DNA of 64,000 bases from JANQPX01 sp965204405 (lineage in GTDB: Bacteria; Pseudomonadota; Alphaproteobacteria; Geminicoccales; Geminicoccaceae), in assembly GCA_965204405.1 (NCBI GenBank), contig CBDBEN010000002.1:310001-374000 (forward strand), read 5' to 3'. The notes beneath the pieces were generated by a model that saw nothing but the letters and a program-made list of their open reading frames with translations, did not search any database and had not been told where the DNA came from. This document shows positions 17,876-26,004 of the stretch, in pieces. Position numbers and translations under genes: made by a program. Each line of letters opens with the position of its first letter. Position 1 is the first letter of the stretch.

Positions 17876-17990
17876 CTGGAGGATGTTCATCTATAACGAT
17901 TGTTCTTACCTTGCCCATATCTTATTGCGTCGCTGTGCAGGGACTGAACAATCCGGATTTCTCTTGCGCGCTTAGCGAAGATGGTCAAAG

Positions 17991-18012
17991 TTTATCTGAG
18001 CGCTCAAATAAA
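17991..18012. promoter_or_regulatory. Operator 1 of the amine regulon
   Basis: A 22-base near-perfect palindrome with one mismatched pair, centred on TGAGCGCTCA (17997-18006) and flanked by TTTAT and ATAAA arms. It ends 13 bases before the Rieske gene start, overlapping the region where the promoter or transcript start should be. Two further copies (23524-23545, 25152-25171) lie at other gene starts of the same cluster, and a TetR/BetI-type gene follows the third, so it is the likely operator. Confidence 0.75.
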
Positions 18013-18025
18013 TTAAGGGGGAGCT

Positions 18026-19252
18026 ATGGGGCAGGAGCATGAACGCGGCCCGCCGCCTTCGGACTGGGATCGGCGAGGCTTGCCTGGCTGGGCTTATTTT
18101 AACCAGGAACTTTTGGACCTCGAGAAGGAGGAACTCTTCAGGAAGCGCTGGCAGCTTGTCTGCCATGTCAGCGACCTGCCGAAGGCGGGCGACTACGTCA
18201 CCTTCGATGTTGCCGATGAACGGGCGCTCATCATACGTGGCCAAGACCAGGTCTTACGGGCCTTCCACAATCTTTGCCGCCATCGTGGCTCCAGGGTTGC
18301 AGCCGACAAGCGCGGACATTGCCGATCAGCCCTGGTCTGCCCTTATCACGGCTGGGCCTATAATCTTGACGGCACGCTTCGCGGCCCTGCCGAACCGGCA
18401 TCTCTTCCCCCCCTTGATCCTGTCGAATGGGGCTTGAAGGCTATTGAACTGGAGGTTTGGCAGGGGTTCGTTTTCGTGCGCTTCAAACCCAGCAGCCAGC
18501 CGCCGATCTCCGAGATCCTCGCCCGCTTCGATGACGAGGTGGCGCCCTATCAAACCGATCGGCTGCTGCCCGCGGACAGCGGGATCTGGACCGACGAAAC
18601 GCCGGTGAACTGGAAGTCTGTCCGCGATGTCGACAATGAGGGCTACCATGTGCCGATGGCGCATCCTGGGCTTCATGATCTCTATGGTCACGACTACCTA
18701 GACGAGCCTTACGTCAACGGCGCTGCGCGGTCGGTCGGGCGCTTCAATCCGGGGCCGGGCAGGCTTTGGAGCGTGCGCGGCTATAAATCGGTTTTGCCCG
18801 AGGCGACCTGGCTTCCCGAGAGTCATCGTCGTGCCTGGGTCTATATTGGTATTTTTCCAAACTCGGTGATCGGTCTCTACCCCGACTCGGTGATTTTCTA
18901 CCAGGAAATGCCGGATGGAGTCGGATCGACGACGCTGCGCGGTGCCAGCTATCGTCGGCCTGATGAAACCCGCGCCCTTCGCCTCGCGCGCTATCTAAGT
19001 CACCGGATCGATGCCGATGCGATCGTCGAGGATCAGCAGTTGACCATCTGGTCCTGCGAGGCGGCCAAGTCGAGCGGGTTCGACGGGATCATTCTCAGCG
19101 ATCTGGAATATGGCGTGCGCAGCTATCATGATCATTTGCGCGATATTCTGCCTGTGATCACTCTGGAAAACGAGCCGGCATCAGGAAGGCTCAGCGAGCA
19201 GAATGCCATCCTCTTGAAACAGGCGGCAAATGGGTATGGAGTGATCGTATGA
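18026..19252 (+). CDS. Rieske-type oxygenase, large subunit (1)
   Basis: A 408-residue ring-hydroxylating/N-demethylating oxygenase alpha subunit. The Rieske [2Fe-2S] ligands are Cys84-x-His86 (NLCRHRGSR) and Cys105-x2-His108 (CPYHGW). The mononuclear iron site is NEGYHVPMAH with His208 and His213, plus an Asp in EDQQLTIW. It belongs with the oxygenases that demethylate quaternary amines (glycine betaine, stachydrine, carnitine types), inferred from its neighbours. It heads an operon with PotB/C/A-type importer genes and is preceded by operator 1 and AAGGGGGAG. No reductase gene accompanies it. Confidence 0.85.
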   Translation: MGQEHERGPPPSDWDRRGLPGWAYFNQELLDLEKEELFRKRWQLVCHVSDLPKAGDYVTFDVADERALIIRGQDQVLRAFHNLCRHRGSRVAADKRGHCRSALVCPYHGWAYNLDGTLRGPAEPASLPPLDPVEWGLKAIELEVWQGFVFVRFKPSSQPPISEILARFDDEVAPYQTDRLLPADSGIWTDETPVNWKSVRDVDNEGYHVPMAHPGLHDLYGHDYLDEPYVNGAARSVGRFNPGPGRLWSVRGYKSVLPEATWLPESHRRAWVYIGIFPNSVIGLYPDSVIFYQEMPDGVGSTTLRGASYRRPDETRALRLARYLSHRIDADAIVEDQQLTIWSCEAAKSSGFDGIILSDLEYGVRSYHDHLRDILPVITLENEPASGRLSEQNAILLKQAANGYGVIV

Positions 19253-19289
19253 TCTTGGGGTGTGTGGACAAGAGTAGGCGGTACAGGCG

Positions 19290-20228
19290 ATGGCCGGCGG
19301 CCTAAGCCTGACGGACGATGACAGGTCCTCATCGAAAGTTGCTCTTGGCGGGCAGCACCGGCGGGCTTGGTTTCGGAGCGACTCTGCAAGCGGTCTGATC
19401 CTGGTCAGCCCGACCTTCCTCTACGCCATGTTGCTGCTTGCCGCGCCCTTGCTGATCATGACGGTGATCAGCTTTTGGACCCAGGACTATCTCGACTTCG
19501 ATCGCACCCTCACCCTGAAGAACTACCAGGAAGCATGGACCGACCCGCTTTACCGCCTCCTCATGCTGCGCTCCCTCGCGATATCCGGCGCGGTGACGGC
19601 AGCCACCGTGATACTAGCTTTTCCCATCGCCTATTTCGTATCGTTCCATGTGCATCGGCGAAAGGCTTTGTGGATATTTCTCATCACCATCCCCTTTTGG
19701 ACCAGCTATCTGCTCCGCGTGTTCGTCTGGAAGGTGATCCTCGGCTATAACGGCGTTCTGAACAGCGGGTTGATGGGGGCAGGGCTGATCGAGGAGCCGC
19801 TGACCTTCATTCTTTACAATGCCAACGCCGTGGTCATCACGCTGGCTCATGCCTGGGCGCCATTCGCGATCCTGCCGATTTTCGTGGCGCTGGAAAAGAT
19901 CGACCGCAGTCTCCTGGAAGCGGCGGAGGATCTCGGCGACGGACCTTTGCGCCGCTTTTGCCGCATCACCTTGCCGCTAGCCATGCCCGGCGTGATCGCG
20001 GCTGCGCTGATCGTATTCATTCCCACGGTTGGAGACTATGTCACCCCGCGGCTGGTTGGCGGCACCGACGGGCTGATGATCGCGAACATGATCCAGATCC
20101 AGGTGGGTAAGGCAAACAACGCGCCGCTGGGCGCTGCCCTTGCGCTGTCGGCAATGGTGATCGTCGCTGCCGTCGCTCTTCTATTCCTTTGGATCAACAG
20201 GCGCTTCATGGGCGGCAGGGTGGCATGA
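19290..20228 (+). CDS. ABC permease, PotB type
   Basis: A 312-residue inner-membrane permease with about six helices of the spermidine/putrescine (PotB) group. The EAA loop is visible as EAAEDLGDGPLRRFCRITLPLAMPG near the C-terminal third, and the start of the core is VSPTFLYAMLLLAAPLLIMTVISF. It pairs with the PotC-type permease encoded next (overlap of 4 bases, ATGA at 20225-20228) to form the channel. Operon position behind a Rieske oxygenase and before PotC/PotA homologues suggests uptake of the cationic amine that the oxygenase acts on. Confidence 0.87.
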   Translation: MAGGLSLTDDDRSSSKVALGGQHRRAWFRSDSASGLILVSPTFLYAMLLLAAPLLIMTVISFWTQDYLDFDRTLTLKNYQEAWTDPLYRLLMLRSLAISGAVTAATVILAFPIAYFVSFHVHRRKALWIFLITIPFWTSYLLRVFVWKVILGYNGVLNSGLMGAGLIEEPLTFILYNANAVVITLAHAWAPFAILPIFVALEKIDRSLLEAAEDLGDGPLRRFCRITLPLAMPGVIAAALIVFIPTVGDYVTPRLVGGTDGLMIANMIQIQVGKANNAPLGAALALSAMVIVAAVALLFLWINRRFMGGRVA

Positions 20229-21049
20229 GCGTGCGTCGACGAGGAACCTGGTTGAAAACCTATGCTTGTGTCTATCTGACATTCCTCTATGCGCCCGTCC
20301 TTCTGCTGCCGCTCTTCGCCTTCAATGACAGCTCGATCATTGCTTTTCCGTTAAGTGGCTTCACCTTCAAATGGTTCGTTCAGCTCTTCGAAACCACGGT
20401 GCTGCACCAGGCGGTGGCCAACAGCCTGTTTGTCGGCGTTGTCTCGGCGGTGATCGCAACCATGCTCGGAACCTGTGCCGCTCGCGCCTCCACGCGGTAC
20501 GATTTTCCCGCCAAAAAGGGGATCATGGGGTTCATCATGGTGCCGCTTGTGCTGCCGGAAATCATCATCGCCATCTCGTTCCTGATGGTTCTGGTCCAGC
20601 TCGGACTCTCGCTTTCGCTCTGGAGCGTTATTCTCGGTCATGTTCTTATCTGCACGCCATTCTCGATCGCAATCCTGACCTCGACGTTCCATAATTTGGA
20701 CCGGAGCCTTGAGGAAGCCTCCCTGGACCTTGGTGAGACCAGGTTCGGCACGTTCCGACGTGTGACCCTGCCCCTGGTGGCGCCTGGCGTCATTTCCAGC
20801 CTGCTCATTTCCTTCACCATCTCGCTCGACGAATTTATCGTCGCGTTTTTTCTAACCGGCACCGAACCGACCCTGCCGGTCTACATTTGGAGTCAGCTTC
20901 GGTTCACCGCCAAGCTGCCGGGCGTCGTCGCGCTTGGCTTTCTGCTCCTGGTTCTCTCACTGGTCCTCCTGTTCGCAGCGGAGTATTTCCGCCGCCGCGC
21001 AAGCCGGCATGCGGGCAGTGGTGACATGGCTGCCGGAGGTTATTTTTGA
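20225..21049 (+). CDS. ABC permease, PotC type
   Basis: A 274-residue permease with about six helices. The EAA loop reads EEASLDLGETRFGTFRRVTLPLVAPGV, and SFTISLDEFIVAFFLTG is characteristic of PotC. The ATG at 20225 overlaps the upstream stop. GGAGG at 21035-21039 lies inside its last codons and serves as the ribosome-binding site for the next gene. Together with the PotB-type permease it forms the membrane channel of the importer. Confidence 0.87.
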   Translation: MSVRRRGTWLKTYACVYLTFLYAPVLLLPLFAFNDSSIIAFPLSGFTFKWFVQLFETTVLHQAVANSLFVGVVSAVIATMLGTCAARASTRYDFPAKKGIMGFIMVPLVLPEIIIAISFLMVLVQLGLSLSLWSVILGHVLICTPFSIAILTSTFHNLDRSLEEASLDLGETRFGTFRRVTLPLVAPGVISSLLISFTISLDEFIVAFFLTGTEPTLPVYIWSQLRFTAKLPGVVALGFLLLVLSLVLLFAAEYFRRRASRHAGSGDMAAGGYF

Positions 21050-22149
21050 CATCGATCCAAAGTGAACAGCCGATGATCAATCTCGACGGCGTCGAAAAGC
21101 AGTTCGGCACGATCGCGGCCCTTGCCGGCGTAAGCGCCGATATTCGCGCAGGCGAGTTCTTCTCGCTGCTCGGCCCTTCGGGATGCGGCAAGACCACCTT
21201 ACTGCGCATGATTGCCGGTTTCGATGAGCCGACCAGGGGCACGATCAGCATCGACGGGAAGCCAATGACGGGTGTGCCTGCCAATCATCGACCAACCAAT
21301 ATGGTGTTCCAGTCCTATGCCATTTTTCCTCATCTGAACGTCGCCGAGAATGTTGCCTACGGCTTGAAGAGACAGCGGCTCGACAAAGCAGAGCTTGCAA
21401 AGCGTGTCGCCGAGGCCCTGGAGATGGTCGATCTTGCTGGCTACGAGCAACGCGCCTCGCATGCAATGTCAGGCGGCCAGCGTCAGCGGGTGGCCCTGGC
21501 GCGTGCGCTGGTCATGCGCCCGAAGGTTCTTCTTCTGGACGAACCGCTATCAGCCCTGGACAAGCAGTTGCGCGAGCAGATGCAGATCGAATTGCGTCAC
21601 CTGCAGCGCGCTGTCGGGATCACGTTCATTCTGGTCACCCACGACCAGGAGGAAGCGCTCACCATGTCTGATCGCATCGCCGTGATGTTCAGGGGCGAAA
21701 TTGCCCAGCTTGCGAGTCCCGGGACATTATATCGCCGTCCAGTCTCCCGCGAGGTCGCATCCTTCATCGGCGTGATGAATTTCCTCGACGCGTCGCTGAT
21801 CGACGAAACCGCTGACCGGGTGACGCTGGACATCGCCGCTCTCGGCAAAGTCGAGATCGAACGTTCTCAGGCACCCGGCGGCATAAAGGGAACCGCTGTC
21901 GATGTCGGCATCCGCCCCGAAATGCTGACGCTCCTGCTCGATGACAATGCACATGCTCAACGGGAGATCCAGGGTGAGATCGTCGAAGCCCGATATTACG
22001 GCGACATGACCTATTATCAGGTCCGTCTTCCCGGTGTGGCGATGCCTGCCACGATCTCGATGCGCAACACCGCAGGACGTGAGATTCTCACCGAAGGCAT
22101 GCCGGCCCGTGTCGGCTGGAGCTCCGAATCGATTGTCTTGCTAAGCTGA
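21046..22149 (+). CDS. ABC importer ATPase, PotA type
   Basis: A 367-residue ATPase with Walker A GPSGCGKTT (near residues 45-53), signature MSGGQRQRVALARAL, Walker B VLLLDEPLSALD and a C-terminal TOBE domain (about 275-365). It drives the PotB/C-type channel. It starts with TTG at 21046, overlapping the permease stop (TTGA), six bases after GGAGG; the alternative ATG at 21073 has no such site. The importer's binding protein is encoded convergently at 22329-23393. Confidence 0.9.
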   Translation: MTSIQSEQPMINLDGVEKQFGTIAALAGVSADIRAGEFFSLLGPSGCGKTTLLRMIAGFDEPTRGTISIDGKPMTGVPANHRPTNMVFQSYAIFPHLNVAENVAYGLKRQRLDKAELAKRVAEALEMVDLAGYEQRASHAMSGGQRQRVALARALVMRPKVLLLDEPLSALDKQLREQMQIELRHLQRAVGITFILVTHDQEEALTMSDRIAVMFRGEIAQLASPGTLYRRPVSREVASFIGVMNFLDASLIDETADRVTLDIAALGKVEIERSQAPGGIKGTAVDVGIRPEMLTLLLDDNAHAQREIQGEIVEARYYGDMTYYQVRLPGVAMPATISMRNTAGREILTEGMPARVGWSSESIVLLS

Positions 22150-22328
22150 TAGAGCCTTGCCTGATCCTGCCGAACCACCCGTCACGGATGCGGGCTATTC
22201 TATTCCAGCCAGCCGACGGCGCCTTGAGTCAGACATGGCGAGATTAACCGGCGGGAGATCAGGGAAGGGCGGCCGTCTTCAGAAGACCTCGTCCAACCCC
22301 TCCTGACAGCATCCGTGCCTTGACGACC

Positions 22329-23393
22329 TCAAAAACCAGCCTTGATCCGCTCGAACTCGGCAATCATTTTTTCGCGAAGATCGGTCGGAACCGGTGCCTG
22401 CCAAAGGGTCTTGTCGACATAGGCCTCGAGATTGTCGAAGCTCATGCTGGCAAGCGTCGCCTTGTCGATCTTGCTCATGGCATCGCCATTGGCGTGGCCG
22501 TAGCCCCAAGCCGTCACGAGATAGTCCGCAACGCGGTCTTCGTTCCAAGCACTGAGGAAATCATAGAGCTTGTCCTCGGAACCACCGCCATTGGCGAGAT
22601 TGACATAGCCGCAGACCCAGGTCGAATAGCCCTCCTCGGTGTCGCGGGTCAGAGCCACCGGCTGATTGTCCGCCTGCATGGTGGTCGTTGTCTCGTTCCA
22701 GGCCCAGGCCAAGATGACCTCGCCGCTTGCCATCAACTGGGCAAGCGAGGCGCCGTCCTGCCAATAGGCGCGCACATTCGGGTGGACCTTGCGCAAAAAG
22801 GCCGATGCCGCTTCGAACTGCTCGTCGGTCGCCGTCGTCCAGTCGGTCACGCCGATCGAAAGGAAACCCAGCGCATAGGCATCATCGACATTGTCACCGA
22901 TGGAAATGCGTCCTTCAAACTTGGGATCGGCAAAGGACTGCAGTGACTTGGTGTCCGCCTCGTCGACCATGTCGGTACGATAGGTCAAAAAGGTGCCGCC
23001 CCAGTCGATCGGCATGACATACTGTTTTCCCTCATGGACGAATCCGGGCATGTCGCGAAAGCCGGCCATCATGCCGTCCCAATTCTTGATCCGTGAAGTA
23101 TCCAGCGGCTCAATCAGCCCGGCTTCCCGCCACTTGACCACCGATTGGGAGCAGGGATGGGCGAGATCAGCCTCGAAACCGGTTCTCAGCTTCTGAAAAG
23201 CTTCTTCCTCATCGCCAAAATAAGCGAAGGTCGGATCGTCGCCATGCTTTTCGGTGTAGGCCGGAAAAAAGGAAGGATCCTCGTAGCCGGCCCAGTCGAA
23301 GATGACCAATTCCGGGTCAGCGGAAACCGCTGGCCCCGCAATGCCCAACGCGGTGAGCGCGACAACGCTGCTGAGAGCGGGTGTGATTTTCAT
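22329..23393 (-). CDS. Periplasmic amine-binding protein, PotD type
   Basis: A 354-residue binding protein with a signal peptide (residues 1 to about 24, AVSADPE). The fold start LVIFDWAGYEDPSFFPAY and the later WGGTFLTYRTDMV, LAWAWNETTTTM and GYVNLANGGG are typical of PotD-like proteins, with an acidic and aromatic pocket that binds cationic amines. It completes the importer encoded at 19290-22149 although it is transcribed the other way. AAAGGAGG precedes the ATG. A regulon operator lies 131 bases upstream (23524-23545), so it should be co-regulated with the rest. Confidence 0.88.
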   Translation of the reverse strand: MKITPALSSVVALTALGIAGPAVSADPELVIFDWAGYEDPSFFPAYTEKHGDDPTFAYFGDEEEAFQKLRTGFEADLAHPCSQSVVKWREAGLIEPLDTSRIKNWDGMMAGFRDMPGFVHEGKQYVMPIDWGGTFLTYRTDMVDEADTKSLQSFADPKFEGRISIGDNVDDAYALGFLSIGVTDWTTATDEQFEAASAFLRKVHPNVRAYWQDGASLAQLMASGEVILAWAWNETTTTMQADNQPVALTRDTEEGYSTWVCGYVNLANGGGSEDKLYDFLSAWNEDRVADYLVTAWGYGHANGDAMSKIDKATLASMSFDNLEAYVDKTLWQAPVPTDLREKMIAEFERIKAGF

Positions 23394-23523
23394 GCCTGTT
23401 TGCCTCCTTTGCGCATCCGCCGGAGGTTACCGGCGAATAGTCTCCCTAAGCCCCGGCTAGGTTCAGTTTCCAGCCATTGGCTCCCTGATCGAAACAGTAT
23501 CGATTGCACTGAGCAGACTCAAG

Positions 23524-23545
23524 TTTATTTGAGCGCTCAATCAAA
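23524..23545. promoter_or_regulatory. Operator 2 of the amine regulon
   Basis: Core TGAGCGCTCA at 23530-23539, extended as TTTATT...ATCAAA with two mismatched pairs. It stands 131 bases upstream of the PotD-type gene start and 98 bases past the end of the aminotransferase gene, so its target is the binding-protein gene. Confidence 0.7.
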
Positions 23546-23643
23546 TTATTAAGTTCAAGGTAGTTGAAAATTGTTGTTGGAAACGAGTTAGTCCTTTGAT
23601 TTCGAGTGATTTTTTCTCGGATGTCATGGAGATGATCATACCA

Positions 23644-25050
23644 CTAGAGCATCTCTCTTTGCACCTTGGCGACGGCATGTTCGAGGATGTCGAACATATC
23701 GTCGATCTGCCGTTCGGTGATGATCAGCGGCGGGGAGAAGACGCACATATTGATCAGCGGCCTGACAATGAGGCCCATCTCCTCGCAAGCCGCATCGACC
23801 CGCAGTCCGAATTCCTTGTCGATGGCAAGACGGTTTTCTTCGGCCATGTCCGGAGCCGCTTTGCCTTCGATACAGCCGATCAGGCCGATCCCGCGCGCAT
23901 CGCCGACGATCTCGAACCTCGTCATGCCGGCAAGCCGCGCCTGGAAGCGGGGCGTGACAGCGCGAACATGCTCAAGCACGCCGTCCTGCTCGAAAAGTTC
24001 GATTGTCTTCAGCGCTGCGACAGAGGAAACCGGATGGCCGGAATAGGTGTATCCGTTGGAAAAGAGGATATTGTCGCCGGCCTCCGACCTGATCTCGCTC
24101 AGCAGCCGGTCCGAGACGATCATCGCGCCGAGTGGGGCGTAACCGGAAGTCAGGCCTTTGGCACAGGTGATGATGTCGGGTGTGATGTCGAACACGTCCT
24201 TGGAGGCGAACCAATGGCCGAGCCGGCCGAAGCCGGTCACCACTTCGTCCGAGATGTAAAGCACGTCATATCGGCGGCAGATCTCGCGGGTGCGCTGGTG
24301 ATATCCGGGTGGCGGCAGGATCACACCGCCTGAGGCCAGTACCGGTTCCGCAATGAACGCCGCAACGTTTCCGGGCCCGGCTTCCAGGATCTCCCGCTCG
24401 AGATCGGCCACTTTGGCATCACACCAGTCCTCGATGCTCATGCCTTTGGGGCGGATATAGGGATTAACGTTGGGGAGGATGCGCACAAGGCGGTTCTCGG
24501 TATCGAGAAAGCTTTTGTCCCGCTCTTTGCCAGACACGCTGGCCGCGAGATAAGTCGAGCCGTGATAGCCTTTTTCCCGCGCAATGATCAGCTTCTTTTC
24601 CGGCTGGCCTCGGAGATTGTTGTAGAAATGCGCAAAGCGCAGCGCGCTGTCGACAGCGGTCGAGCCTCCGGTCGTGAAGAAAACCGAATTCAGATCGTCC
24701 GGCGCCAGCTCGGACAGCCGCCTCGCCAGCCTTGCGGACGGCTCTGAGGTGAAGGTCCAAGGGCTGTGGTAGGTGAGCTTTGCCGCCTGCTCGGCCATTG
24801 CCTCGCCGATCTCGGTTCGGCCGTAGCCAAGCTGGATGCACCACATGCCTCCCGGCCCATCGATATAGCGCCGTCCTTCGGGGTCATAGAGGTAGATCCC
24901 CTGGGCTTCGGTGGCGATCAGCCGGTCAGGCGGCGTTTCGTCCATGGCTTCCCAGGGATGGACAAAGTGGGCATTGTCCCATGTCCGGATCAGCGCAGGG
25001 GGCGTTCCGTTTCCACGCGTCGGCAGCTTCTCGTCAGGCTTGTCGCGCAT
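23644..25050 (-). CDS. Class III aminotransferase (omega-amino acid:pyruvate / polyamine type)
   Basis: A 468-residue PLP-dependent transaminase. The Schiff-base lysine is Lys298 (CAKGLTSGY), with Asp268 (YISDEVVTGFGR) pairing with the pyridine nitrogen and GGSTAVDSALR contacting the phosphate. It resembles the SpuC/omega-transaminase group, which move an amino group from a diamine, polyamine or omega-amino acid to pyruvate. GGAG lies six bases before the start. It is divergent from tetR, and operator 3 is in the shared gap. In the pathway it would remove a terminal amine before or after N-dealkylation; the substrate is unknown. Confidence 0.85.
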   Translation of the reverse strand: MRDKPDEKLPTRGNGTPPALIRTWDNAHFVHPWEAMDETPPDRLIATEAQGIYLYDPEGRRYIDGPGGMWCIQLGYGRTEIGEAMAEQAAKLTYHSPWTFTSEPSARLARRLSELAPDDLNSVFFTTGGSTAVDSALRFAHFYNNLRGQPEKKLIIAREKGYHGSTYLAASVSGKERDKSFLDTENRLVRILPNVNPYIRPKGMSIEDWCDAKVADLEREILEAGPGNVAAFIAEPVLASGGVILPPPGYHQRTREICRRYDVLYISDEVVTGFGRLGHWFASKDVFDITPDIITCAKGLTSGYAPLGAMIVSDRLLSEIRSEAGDNILFSNGYTYSGHPVSSVAALKTIELFEQDGVLEHVRAVTPRFQARLAGMTRFEIVGDARGIGLIGCIEGKAAPDMAEENRLAIDKEFGLRVDAACEEMGLIVRPLINMCVFSPPLIITERQIDDMFDILEHAVAKVQREML

Positions 25051-25151
25051 GGTTCGCTCCGGGTTTGATGGACACCACGCCGTTCCGGCCGGGGATGGTG
25101 GCAGCGATCACAATCTGTTCAATTTAATCATGCGACAATGAGCAGTAAAGA

Positions 25152-25171
25152 TTCTTTGAGCGCTCAAACAA
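25152..25171. promoter_or_regulatory. Operator 3 of the amine regulon (tetR promoter)
   Basis: Core TGAGCGCTCA at 25157-25166 flanked by TT and AA and by TTC/CAA arms. It lies between the divergent aminotransferase and tetR genes, so the regulator could control both and itself. Confidence 0.75.
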
Positions 25172-25235
25172 ATTTCGGCTATGATGGTGAAAGCTGAGAA
25201 TTTGCCCGTCGATGAGCGGATAAGAAGGGAGCACC

Positions 25236-25907
25236 ATGGCGGCAGCGGAGCAAGCAATGACTATTCCTCGCAAGGAGCGTACCGAAAATGCGGCCATGCG
25301 CCGCCGGCAGATCATCGATGCGACCCTTCGCTCGGTGGTCCGCAACGGGTTGAGTAACACCACGCTGGCGACCGTTGCTGCCGAGGCTGGCTTGTCGCAA
25401 GGCGTTGCCGTGTTCTATTTCAAAAACAAGCAGACACTGCTGAGCGAGGTCCTGCGGCACCAGTATGAGGTCTATCAAACTCATTGGCAGCAGGCGCTGA
25501 AAGACGCGGCACCTCGGCCAGTCGACCGCTTGATTGCCCTTGTTCGCGCCGATTTCGATGAGGAGATCTGCAACCCTGAATCGCTGGTCGCCTGGCATGC
25601 ATTTTGGGGAGAGGCCAATGCCCGCCCCAGCTACGCAGGCATTGCCGAGGCCTACGACCTCACCCGTTTTCACGCGATGCAGGGCATTTGCTCCGCACTT
25701 TTGGCGGAGACCGGCGGTCCGGTTTCAGAGGCCTCGCCGATGGCAACGGCTGTCGATGCGCTAACTGATGGATTATGGCTGAGGCTTTATCTCTCGACCA
25801 ACGCGATGGATCGCAAAACAGCGCTCGGCATCACGGCACGCTATCTCGCAGCAACCGTGCCCCAGCATGCAGAAGCTTTCCAAAACGGCCTCAGCATTGA
25901 TGAGTAG
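25236..25907 (+). CDS. TetR-family regulator, BetI-like
   Basis: A 223-residue repressor. The N-terminal HTH is near residues 22-70 (RRRQIIDATLRSVVRNG, then TLATVAAEAGLSQGVAVFYFKNKQTLL), and the C-terminal ligand domain (about 90-215) looks like the BetI-type TetR_C with AWHAFWGEANARP. BetI binds choline-like ligands, so a quaternary amine inducer is plausible. A GGGAG site four bases before the ATG supports the start. Three identical palindromes in the region, one at its own promoter, make it the probable autoregulated regulator of the amine genes. The flavoprotein and second Rieske gene follow on the same strand. Confidence 0.85.
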   Translation: MAAAEQAMTIPRKERTENAAMRRRQIIDATLRSVVRNGLSNTTLATVAAEAGLSQGVAVFYFKNKQTLLSEVLRHQYEVYQTHWQQALKDAAPRPVDRLIALVRADFDEEICNPESLVAWHAFWGEANARPSYAGIAEAYDLTRFHAMQGICSALLAETGGPVSEASPMATAVDALTDGLWLRLYLSTNAMDRKTALGITARYLAATVPQHAEAFQNGLSIDE

Positions 25908-26004
25908 CTGTTTTCCGGTGGAAACGTGCAAGAGGTTCGAGCGCAGTTCGACATCGCCTTTTTGAGTGGAAGGCAAATCGGATCAGGCAGCCAGGTAGGG
26001 AAAA

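Noticed and set aside
17824..17880. yybP-ykoY manganese riboswitch before terC
   Set aside because: The conserved GGGGAGUA-type core is not present; only a hairpin switch specific to this leader is seen.
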